Below, in pieces: positions 1 to 5,790 of a DNA stretch of 9,339 nucleotides. Below the pieces are notes generated by a model that was not told the origin of the DNA, did not search any database, and saw only the letters and a list, made by a program, of their open reading frames with translations. Made by a program: the position numbers and the translations under genes. Numbering within the stretch: the first letter of the stretch is position 1; each line of letters opens with the position of its first letter. Origin of the DNA: Balneolaceae bacterium (GTDB taxonomy: Bacteria > Bacteroidota > Rhodothermia > Balneolales > Balneolaceae); the NCBI GenBank assembly GCA_007126675.1, contig SLAU01000219.1:1-9339 (forward strand), written 5' to 3'.

Positions 1-394
1 CCTTCAAAGGGCTGACATTACCCATATAATATGCATTGTTAGGCTTTAAACAATTATTGTCCATGCCGTTATTGCATTCGTTCATTTTGCCTTGATGCAA
101 AACGAACCAAAAGATCAAGACGGCGAATTTCTTGGCGGCGGTCGTTGCCGATCTGCTGCATAATTTCAATGGTCCATCAAGTAAGGAAGCGGTTTACACA
201 ACCTGAGCCGGTATGAAATTATGCTTTCGCAGATCTGCAGACTCCCTCAATCCGCCAATAAATTCGAGGTCCTATAAAAATCAACTTAAATATTTTCAGC
301 CTTTTATAAATTACATGGGTAATGTCAGCTTCAAAAGGGAACTTGATAAGGGATCTTTTCTTATCTTAAAAGTAACATTACGATAAGTAGAGTT
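1..394. other. Intergenic region without a supported gene
   Basis: I see no credible coding region here. Stop codons are frequent in all frames, and the only open stretches are about 30-60 codons with no recognisable product. The region lies downstream of the SusC-like gene, whose TAA stop is at 397-395. A SusD partner would normally begin within a few tens of bases of that stop, and none starts here. The visible structure is a set of inverted repeats: 80-119 (listed separately), the perfect palindrome GCAGATCTGC at 229-238, and GATAAG/CTTATC arms at 345-350 and 360-365. The last could form a weak hairpin after the SusC-like gene but has no T-run on the minus strand. Confidence 0.6.
80..119. 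repeat. Overlapping inverted repeats, probable dispersed intergenic repeat
   Basis: The arms GTTCATTTTGC (80-90) and GCAAAACGAAC (97-107) pair with one mismatch around the loop CTTGAT. That loop (91-96) is itself the exact complement of ATCAAG at 114-119, so two mutually exclusive hairpins can form. The sequence resembles a short intergenic repeat I recall from Bacteroidota genomes (a TTTTGCCTTGATGCAAAA core). That resemblance is from memory and was not checked. Confidence 0.45.
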
Positions 395-3300
395 TTAAAA
401 CCTGATAGTTAAATTGCCACCAAATTGTCGTGCCCCGGGGCCGGTAAGGTACTCCAGTCCGCGATTATTGGTGCCTGCACCGGCCGAGTTTACGTTGGGA
501 TCAAACCCAACCCCATCGGGCAGGTTAAACATGTGGAGCCAGAGATTGTGCCCGCTGAGTGTAAATGTTGCAGAACTGAATGGCGTATATTCCAAAAACT
601 GCACAGGAAACTTCCATGAAAGTGAAAGGTGTGAAAGGCGCAGGTGGGTCATATCATAAACACGCACTTCGGCAGGCCCTGTAACATTTTGAAAATGATA
701 ACTCGCAGCAGTGATTTCGGCGGTACTTGGATTGCCATTAACATCTACACCCTCCCGAATAAAAATCTGATCCCTGTTATCTGCGGTTGTAGTAGTTACA
801 CCCCGCCCGATAAGTGTGGAGATCCAGCGGCTGTACATATCACCGCCGTGCTGATAATCGAACTGAAATCGGAGAGTAAGATTCCGATATTGAAGACTGC
901 TGTTGAAATATAGCTGCCAGTCAGGGTTTGGGTCGCCGATAACTCCAAGCTGAGGATCAGTCAGGTAATTTCCGAAACTATCAAGCACCGGAGTGCCTTC
1001 AGCAACATCTGCAAACTCGGGAAATTGTTCACGCATCTCTTGCGTAACCCTGAAAATACGCTGGCCTGCAAGCATCATAAACGGCTCTCCCTCTGATACC
1101 ACATTTCCAAGATTTGCAAGCCCGTCTCCTACTTGCAGAAACTCCTGTCCAATTTCAAAATCGGTTACTTCACTGTCACTTTTGTAGAATGTAAGCCATG
1201 AATCCCATCGTAAACTTCTGTTTAGTGGGGTAGCCCTGGCTGAAAATTCAAATCCGCTCATCTCCATCTCACCGATATTTCTCAGCATGTCCGGAAATGC
1301 GGGAACAAGGAAAATAAAGTCGGAAACCGTACGCGAATATCTTTCGGCGCTGATGGCTGTCCTGCCTTCAAAAAGTTCAAGTTCAAGCCCGGCCGAAAAT
1401 TCCTGCTGTTGTTCCGGTTTCAGTTCCGGGTTTTGAACATCACCCGTATTTTCGAATGCTTTGGGTGCCCTGCCCGATTTTGCATAAGAAGCATAAATCC
1501 GCAAATCGCTGAGCAGTGAGTTTCTGTAATCAAGCTGCCTCAACGGAAGATAACTGAACCCAACCCTCGGATAAAAAATGCTCCTTTCATCACTTCGCAA
1601 AGATGAAACCCAGTCATTACGAAAAGCAAAGTTTAGATACAGGAAATGATTGTATCCAAATGTAAGGTCAGAAAATATACCCGTTGTTCTTCTCTCCTGT
1701 TCGTCCTGTAAATCTTCTCCGGTGAATGAATTGTCAGCTTCCTGCTGTACAAAATTTGTGTGGTTAAATAAACCGCTCACAATCATTTGCCTGCTCTCTA
1801 AACCGTTTCTCAGTACTTTTTCCCTGTACGACTGCAATCCTGCAATTGCATCGACCGAAAAGCTGCCAGCCAGTTCATCTTTATTCAGCTGAAGGTAGGC
1901 TGCATGATCCCACGATCTGAAACCTGTGTTAATCGTTTGATAAAAGCCCGGCTGAAATGCCCCCGGACGAACTCCCTGCGGATTTTGGCGATACTGCTGC
2001 AATACTGTAAAATTATCATAACCCAGCCTGTACCTGAAATTCAAACCCTGAGCTACTCTCACCTCAAGTTCTGTTTTACCAAAGTATCGGGTTGATTCAT
2101 CCGTAATCAAAGCATTTTCTGCAGTCCATCTCGGATGGGGAATATCGTTTGTCTGCCGGTAATAAGCTGAACCGCCGGTTACCGGATTTTGATGAGGCAT
2201 GTTAAGATCTATAGAACGGGGCGTATAAAATATATCTGCCAATACACTGGTAGTACCGCCCGCCACAGGAGGACCGCTGCCGGCCGTAGCAGCAAGCGGA
2301 GGTGTTTCTGTCGTAGTGCGGCTGATGTTTACCACAGTGCTTGAACTCACCCGCGAATTAATCGGGTAGCTTACTCCAAATCCAAAATGATCGCGCTGTA
2401 ACTGGTTATTAGGTGTAAACCCCTCCTCTGAGCTTCGTGAATAAGTGGTATTTAGACTGATGTTTCCGGACTGACCGCTAATAGATAGCCTGCTTGCAGC
2501 TCCCAATCCGGTTCTGAAAAAAGCATCTATAGGATCTGTTTTGGGTTCATACCGGTAATCCTCATCCTGTAACATTGGAAATGCTGCTGCAGTTGGCCCG
2601 TGGGTCAGCAGCGGATGGGCCACCAGCACAGTACCGTCATCATCAAAACCGCGGAAAAAGTTTCCAAACTCTAATTGGTCGTCCGCATCAAATGCCGGTC
2701 CCCATGAGCTAAAAGTCATTCCATATCCTGCACCAAATCCAATCCCATATCTGTTCTGATAATCGGGGCGTGATGAAATCTGCGTGCCATACACCGATTG
2801 AGAAAAGGATACATCAAATCCCGGTTCACTGCGTTCGCTGAAATCTCCTGCTTCGGTTGTTATAAGAATCACTCCGTTTCTTCCTTCATTACCATACAAA
2901 ACTGTGGCAGCCAGGCTGCGAAGCACAGTAACATCGGTAATTATGCCCGGATCAAGATCAATAAATCGGTTTGGTGTGGTTAATGTACCGCCTCCCCTGA
3001 ACATATCACTGGATGTAAATACCCCACCTTCGAGCCGGACACCATCCACTATAATCAGCGGATCGTTGCTTCCATTTATTGAAGTGTGCCCGCGAATAAT
3101 CATATCAGTGCCTGAACCTGAAACACCACCGGATGCAGTAACATCCATGCCGGGCACGGCGCCTTTCATCATCCGGCTAAAATCGGTTCCCGGACTCACC
3201 CGGAGTTGATCGGTTTGCACCTGCGAGGCGCTGTGAGGAACAGCAATCGAACTGTTTTTAATGCCGAAAGAAGTATTTACTGAGTCAGCTGCAAAATTGT

Positions 3301-3400
3301 TGATTTGATGCCCACTATTGGATGATTGGGAGAACAGGCTCACCGGATAAATGAATAAGAGTAATAATAGAGGCGTGAAAAGATGAAGTATTCGAGGCAT
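395..3400 (-). CDS. SusC/RagA-like TonB-dependent outer-membrane receptor
   Basis: This is a 1001-residue outer-membrane beta-barrel protein. SusC/RagA transporters normally import oligosaccharides or peptides, energised by TonB, through a barrel capped by a SusD lipoprotein. The leader is hydrophobic (about residues 4-20) and ends in LFSQ, with likely signal peptidase I cleavage near residue 25. The plug domain (about 57-186) contains IIRGHTSINGSNDPLIIVDG near 101-120 and a SusC-type segment near 154-185 with LYGNEGRNGVILITTEAG. The rest reads as an alternating barrel ending in the terminal phenylalanine of NLTIRF. Between leader and plug there are only about 30 residues, so the carboxypeptidase-regulatory-like domain of about 80 residues common in SusC proteins is missing. 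No SusD follows within the 394 bp available. I chose the ATG at 3400; an in-frame TTG directly before it (3403) is possible. No Shine-Dalgarno is seen. The substrate cannot be read from sequence. Confidence 0.88.
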   Translation of the reverse strand: MPRILHLFTPLLLLLFIYPVSLFSQSSNSGHQINNFAADSVNTSFGIKNSSIAVPHSASQVQTDQLRVSPGTDFSRMMKGAVPGMDVTASGGVSGSGTDMIIRGHTSINGSNDPLIIVDGVRLEGGVFTSSDMFRGGGTLTTPNRFIDLDPGIITDVTVLRSLAATVLYGNEGRNGVILITTEAGDFSERSEPGFDVSFSQSVYGTQISSRPDYQNRYGIGFGAGYGMTFSSWGPAFDADDQLEFGNFFRGFDDDGTVLVAHPLLTHGPTAAAFPMLQDEDYRYEPKTDPIDAFFRTGLGAASRLSISGQSGNISLNTTYSRSSEEGFTPNNQLQRDHFGFGVSYPINSRVSSSTVVNISRTTTETPPLAATAGSGPPVAGGTTSVLADIFYTPRSIDLNMPHQNPVTGGSAYYRQTNDIPHPRWTAENALITDESTRYFGKTELEVRVAQGLNFRYRLGYDNFTVLQQYRQNPQGVRPGAFQPGFYQTINTGFRSWDHAAYLQLNKDELAGSFSVDAIAGLQSYREKVLRNGLESRQMIVSGLFNHTNFVQQEADNSFTGEDLQDEQERRTTGIFSDLTFGYNHFLYLNFAFRNDWVSSLRSDERSIFYPRVGFSYLPLRQLDYRNSLLSDLRIYASYAKSGRAPKAFENTGDVQNPELKPEQQQEFSAGLELELFEGRTAISAERYSRTVSDFIFLVPAFPDMLRNIGEMEMSGFEFSARATPLNRSLRWDSWLTFYKSDSEVTDFEIGQEFLQVGDGLANLGNVVSEGEPFMMLAGQRIFRVTQEMREQFPEFADVAEGTPVLDSFGNYLTDPQLGVIGDPNPDWQLYFNSSLQYRNLTLRFQFDYQHGGDMYSRWISTLIGRGVTTTTADNRDQIFIREGVDVNGNPSTAEITAASYHFQNVTGPAEVRVYDMTHLRLSHLSLSWKFPVQFLEYTPFSSATFTLSGHNLWLHMFNLPDGVGFDPNVNSAGAGTNNRGLEYLTGPGARQFGGNLTIRF

Positions 3401-3432
3401 CAAAACTAACTTCGGATTGAAAATAACAATCC

Positions 3433-3460
3433 ATTATATGGTTTATAGAGGCTGTATCAA
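3433..3460 (-). promoter_or_regulatory. Candidate sigma-70-type promoter for the SusC-like gene
   Basis: On the minus strand TTGATA (3460-3455) is followed, after 16 bases, by TATAAT (3438-3433). The -10 box matches the consensus exactly and the -35 box differs from TTGACA at one position. Transcription would start near 3426, about 25 bases before the ATG at 3400. This suggests the receptor can be transcribed separately from accD. It is a consensus match only, and some Bacteroidota promoters follow a different consensus. Confidence 0.45.
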
Positions 3461-3504
3461 AACAACCTGTATAGCCCAACGGATTTTAAATCCGATAAGT
3501 GCCC

Positions 3505-4350
3505 CTAATTTTTATTTTCAATAAGCCTCAATAACCGGGCAATACGTTTTTTCATTTTTGGCCTGGGGAGAATAAAATCAAGAAAACCGTGCTCGAGCAG
3601 ATATTCTGCGGTCTGAAATCCTTCGGGAAGATCCCGCCCGATGGTCTGCCTGATCACACGCGGACCGGCAAATCCAATCAGCGCGCCGGGTTCAGAAATG
3701 TTGAAATCACCAAGCATTGCATAGCTGGCTGTTACTCCACCAGTTGTGGGATTGGTCATCATTGAAATAAAGGGAACTCCTTCCTCATCAAGCTGTGCAA
3801 GTTTTGCAGAAGTTTTAGCCATTTGCATCAGGCTAAGCACACTTTCCATCATACGCGCTCCACCCGATTGTGATATAATCATCAGCGGAAACTTTTTCTC
3901 TCTTGCATGATCGATTGCGATGCCCAGGCGCTCACCAACAACCGAGCCCATACTGCCGCCGATAAAGGAAAAGTCCATGCAAGCAATTACGATATCCTTC
4001 TTCTCCAATTTACCGACACCTACCCTGCATGCATCAGATAATCCTGATTTTTTTTGAGTCTGCACAATTCGGTCACTGTACTTTTTTCTGTCTTCAAAAT
4101 TAAGCGGGTCAGTCGGCAATATGTCATCGCCTATTTCTTTAAACTTTCCGTTATCAAACAGAAATGAAAAATATTCTTTACTGCCAATTCTAAAATGATA
4201 ACCGCTCAGAGGATCAACCCATAAATTTTCCTCCAGTTCTCTTCGATGAATGGTTTCGCCTGTTGTCGGGACTTTAACCCAAACACCTTCAGGCATATCT
4301 TTCTTTTTATCGGTCTGAATATTTGTGTCTTTTCTTTTAAACCAGGACAT
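3505..4350 (-). CDS. accD: Acetyl-CoA carboxylase carboxyltransferase subunit beta
   Basis: AccD pairs with AccA (not in this window) in the cytoplasmic carboxyltransferase that moves CO2 from biotinyl-BCCP to acetyl-CoA, giving malonyl-CoA for fatty-acid synthesis. The 281 residues, somewhat shorter than E. coli AccD, begin with the typical MSWFKR and carry the crotonase-fold motifs GGSMGSVVGE (131-140), SGGARM (162-167), PTTGGVTASYAMLGD (201-215) and GFAGPRV (226-232), followed by LPEGFQTAEYLLEHGFLD. The N-terminal zinc ribbon has lost all four ligands: the positions of E. coli Cys27, Cys30, Cys46 and Cys49 are Val, Thr, Asp and Ser, while the surrounding framework (W24, P28, the ELEENL segment, YHFRIGSKEYF) is kept. 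I recall flavobacterial AccD lacking these cysteines too, so this is probably a lineage trait and not decay. It is transcribed away from the secreted-protein gene and towards the SusC-like gene. The start is ATG and the stop TAG. Confidence 0.96.
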   Translation of the reverse strand: MSWFKRKDTNIQTDKKKDMPEGVWVKVPTTGETIHRRELEENLWVDPLSGYHFRIGSKEYFSFLFDNGKFKEIGDDILPTDPLNFEDRKKYSDRIVQTQKKSGLSDACRVGVGKLEKKDIVIACMDFSFIGGSMGSVVGERLGIAIDHAREKKFPLMIISQSGGARMMESVLSLMQMAKTSAKLAQLDEEGVPFISMMTNPTTGGVTASYAMLGDFNISEPGALIGFAGPRVIRQTIGRDLPEGFQTAEYLLEHGFLDFILPRPKMKKRIARLLRLIENKN

Positions 4351-4490
4351 GAGCAGTGATTTTTAGTTTTACAGCAATAAAAATAGTGAATCTTAAGCCA
4401 AGCTAAAATCTTTATCTCAAATTTCGATATTCTTATTTGAAACCTTGAATACCTACTTACCGTAATGAAAATAGACTTTCAATCATTCAA

Positions 4491-4496
4491 AGGTGA
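4491..4496 (+). promoter_or_regulatory. Ribosome binding site for the secreted unknown protein
   Basis: AGGTGA lies six bases before the ATG at 4503 and matches the Shine-Dalgarno consensus. It supports that start. It stands out because accD, the SusC-like gene and the GH109 gene show no such motif upstream of their starts. Confidence 0.55.
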
Positions 4497-4502
4497 CTTG
4501 CT

Positions 4503-5045
4503 ATGCTAATCAATAATTTTAAAATTATTCAGATTCTATCCCTCATCGTAATTATGGCCCTGGCAACCCAGGCCGATCTCTTTTCACAACCACGCGGAGT
4601 TGTTACAAACGCAGATATGGATGTTGAGTTTGTTCCACGAATGGCTCATTCCGAAGCAGTTTATGCAATAACTACTCAAGAGGGTTCTGTTGACCTGTTG
4701 ATCACTGATTCCTCAATTCTGATTCAGTTTTCAGATGACGGGTTAGCAAATATTGCAAAAGAAATCGAAAAGGAAACATCTCCGGCAAGTGAAAAATCAC
4801 ATCTCGCAGCCGTTATAAGAAACATGGTGAAAAGCGGAGTCAGCACATTGCTGGACAGAGCTATGGCTATTCCTCTGTACGAAATCAGTGACGTTTATTA
4901 TTCCGACGGAACCCTGGTAATCAAGAACAGACATGGTGATGAGATCTTCAATGATATAGATATTGGAAATAAGAAAGTTATGCAGGATTTCAGCCGTCGC
5001 GATGCCCGCCGGTTTGTTGGCCATGCAGAACGTTTACTGGATTAG
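4503..5045 (+). CDS. Secreted protein of unknown function
   Basis: I do not recognise this 180-residue protein. It has an N-terminal signal peptide: Asn/Lys-containing start, hydrophobic core ILSLIVIMALA at about 11-21, likely cleavage after LFSQ near residue 29. The mature part is about 150 residues, contains no cysteine and no lipobox, and is mixed in charge. It begins with beta-like segments (VVTNADMDVEFVPR, AVYAITTQEGSVDLLITDSSILIQF), passes through a helical middle of about 85-120 with an acidic/lysine-rich stretch, and ends in a segment rich in conserved-looking residues (YYSDGTLVIKNRHGDEIFNDIDI, then FSRRDARRFVGHAERLLD). The codon pattern, signal peptide and ribosome binding site make it a real gene. 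It diverges from accD across a 152-bp intergenic region, and the tRNA array follows 130 bp downstream. A periplasmic or outer-membrane-associated location is inferred. Confidence 0.85.
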   Translation: MLINNFKIIQILSLIVIMALATQADLFSQPRGVVTNADMDVEFVPRMAHSEAVYAITTQEGSVDLLITDSSILIQFSDDGLANIAKEIEKETSPASEKSHLAAVIRNMVKSGVSTLLDRAMAIPLYEISDVYYSDGTLVIKNRHGDEIFNDIDIGNKKVMQDFSRRDARRFVGHAERLLD

Positions 5046-5088
5046 ATCAGACGATAATTTGAGTTAAACCGGCACTGCGACTAAAATC

Positions 5089-5117
5089 AAAAAAAGATCA
5101 GAAATCTATTTCCTGAT
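5089..5117 (-). terminator. Possible leftward rho-independent terminator
   Basis: The arms ATCAG-AAAT (5097-5105) and ATTT-C-CTGAT (5108-5117) form a hairpin with one bulged C. Read leftward (minus strand), it is followed by seven T residues, complementary to the A-run at 5089-5095. On the plus strand the tail is A-rich, so it is a poorer terminator for the upstream plus-strand gene. It could protect the secreted-protein gene from antisense transcription coming from the right. Confidence 0.35.
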
Positions 5118-5133
5118 TCATTTAAAAAACCCT

Positions 5134-5141
5134 TATATTTC
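5134..5141 (+). promoter_or_regulatory. Candidate -10/-7 box upstream of the tRNA array
   Basis: TATATTTC matches the Bacteroidota -7 pattern TAnnTTTG at all but the last base and contains a TATATT -10-like hexamer. I see no convincing -35 or -33 element about 19 bases upstream; CTG at 5113-5115 is the nearest fit. A start near 5148 would place both tRNA-half units and the intact tRNA on one transcript. Confidence 0.3.
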
Positions 5142-5175
5142 AGGCTCTCTAAAATAAATGTAGAATGGATTAAAC

Positions 5176-5306
5176 GTCGTGGTAGCTCAGGTGGTTAGAG
5201 CGTCGGATTCATATCCGCCAGCTGGCGGACGGCGGTTCTCCTAAGGGGATCCAAAGAAAAGTCCGAAACCTGGTTGAGAGGAAGTTTGATTTATTGATTT
5301 TATTAT
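5176..5306 (+). repeat. tRNA 5'-half/palindrome unit, copy 1
   Basis: The first 38 bases (5176-5213) are identical to the 5' half of the intact tRNA at 5437, from base 1 through the CAUA of the anticodon loop. The sequence then leaves the tRNA and enters the perfect palindrome TCCGCCAGCTGGCGGA (5214-5229). It continues with CGGCGGTTC, which echoes the tRNA T-arm start, and a small TCTCC/GGGGA hairpin (5237-5249) ending at GGATCC. No segment can pair with the acceptor strand GTCGTGG, so it cannot fold into a mature tRNA. An AT-rich tail (5256-5306) ends in TTTATTGATTTTATTAT just before the next copy. The D-arm is intact, and CGGA/TCCG can rebuild an anticodon-like arm with a 6-base loop, in competition with the palindrome hairpin. 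Confidence 0.85.
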
Positions 5307-5436
5307 GTCGTGGTAGCTCAGGTGGTTAGAGCGTCGGATTCATATCCGCCAGCTGGCGGACGGCGGTTCTCCTAAGGGGATCCAAAAAAAGTCCAAAAAC
5401 TGAGTTGGGAAGAATTTTAATTTATTGATTTTTTAT
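5307..5436 (+). repeat. tRNA 5'-half/palindrome unit, copy 2
   Basis: This is a tandem copy of the preceding unit. Positions 5307-5386 are identical to 5176-5255 over 80 bases, including the 38-base tRNA half, the palindrome at 5345-5360 and the following small hairpin. The remaining 50-base tail is clearly related to that of copy 1 but differs at roughly a fifth of positions, with small indels. It ends in TTTATTGATTTTTTAT immediately before the intact tRNA gene. The contrast between an invariant first part and a diverged tail suggests either selection or sequence homogenisation restricted to the tRNA-half/palindrome part. Confidence 0.85.
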
Positions 5437-5510
5437 GTCGTGGTAGCTCAGGTGGTTAGAGCGTCGGATTCATAACCCGGAGGTCGGCGGTTCAAGTCCG
5501 CCCCACGATA
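5437..5510 (+). tRNA. tRNA with CAU anticodon (probably tRNA-Met)
   Basis: The 74-base gene folds as a full cloverleaf. The acceptor stem is GTCGTGG/CCACGAT with a G1-U72 wobble, the D-stem GCTC/GAGC, the anticodon CAT at 5471-5473 in the loop TTCATAA, the T-stem GGCGG/CCGCC with loop TTCAAGT, and discriminator A. CCA is not encoded. The anticodon stem has an A31-C39 mismatch. A CAU anticodon may mean elongator Met, initiator Met or lysidine-modified Ile. The D-arm (C11-G24) looks like an elongator. The 3' half (CATAACCCG...AGGTCG) and the weak 1-72 pair resemble initiator tRNAs, so the exact identity is left open. It is the last member of a tandem series after two truncated copies and is followed by a strong terminator. 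Confidence 0.93.
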
Positions 5511-5516
5511 CACTTT

Positions 5517-5560
5517 AAAAACCCTGGAGTAATCACATACACTTCAGGGTTTTTTATTTT
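5517..5560 (+). terminator. Rho-independent terminator of the tRNA transcript
   Basis: The arms AACCCTGGAGT (5520-5530) and ACTTCAGGGTT (5541-5551) pair over 11 positions with one G-U, around a 10-base loop. The upstream AAA and following T residues can extend the stem, and the T-rich tail runs to about 5560. It lies seven bases after the tRNA and is the strongest terminator in the window. Confidence 0.85.
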
Positions 5561-5590
5561 GGTAAATAGATATTAGGCACTCAACAAATT

Positions 5591-5780
5591 CTCTGCGAAA
5601 CTCCGCGAACCATCTGCGAAACTCAGCGAGAACGTTCTCGCAGTGTACGCTATCTAGCACAGAATCTAATTCACAGCACCCGACGCTACCATCCCGAAGC
5701 ATCCGGACGGCAAAAAACGCCGGAAACGCTGGCAGGTCTTAATTCAAAATTCATCATTCATCATTCAAAATTCAAAATTC
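5591..5780. repeat. Composite intergenic repeat, copy A
   Basis: The block at 5591-5650 matches 7284-7343 with two mismatches in 60 bases and contains the perfect palindrome GCGAGAACGTTCTCGC (5626-5641). After a diverged stretch, ACCCGACGCT (5678-5687) matches 7373-7382. CAGGTCTTAATTCAAAATTC onward (5733-5780) matches 7385-7424, with an extended AATTCAAAATTC/ATCATTC-type tail. Copy A carries about 45 extra bases (5688-5732) with a CCGG...CCGG hairpin that copy B lacks. It has lost the right outer arm of the long palindrome preserved in copy B. It ends ten bases short of the GH109 stop codon. Confidence 0.85.
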
Positions 5781-5790
5781 CCGCAGGGCA

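Noticed and set aside
2904..3209. Plus-strand open frame opposite the SusC-like plug domain
   Set aside because: It is a shadow of a well-supported plug domain on the minus strand.
3480..3494. Inverted repeat CGGATTTTAAATCCG after accD as a terminator
   Set aside because: The stem is short and AT-rich with no T-run after it on the minus strand, so termination between accD and the SusC-like gene is not supported.
4351..4502. Promoters in the accD/secreted-protein intergenic region
   Set aside because: Several TTGAAA- and TTGAGA-like hexamers occur, but none has a convincing -10 box at a normal distance.
4797..5024. Open reading frame opposite the secreted-protein gene
   Set aside because: It is an antisense shadow of a gene with a signal peptide and ribosome binding site, and its translation shows no family resemblance.
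5176..5436. CRISPR array or ordinary duplicated tRNA genes
   Set aside because: There are only two truncated units of about 130 bp, without short repeats and unique spacers, and neither can form an acceptor stem or T-arm, so they are neither CRISPR repeats nor working tRNAs.
5437..5510. tRNA used as an integration site
   Set aside because: No copy of the tRNA 3' end and no integrase are seen downstream. The duplicated part is the 5' half upstream.
5741..5780. AATTCAAAATTC-type tail as a simple low-complexity run
   Set aside because: It recurs in the same position in copy B together with other blocks, so it is treated as part of the composite repeat.
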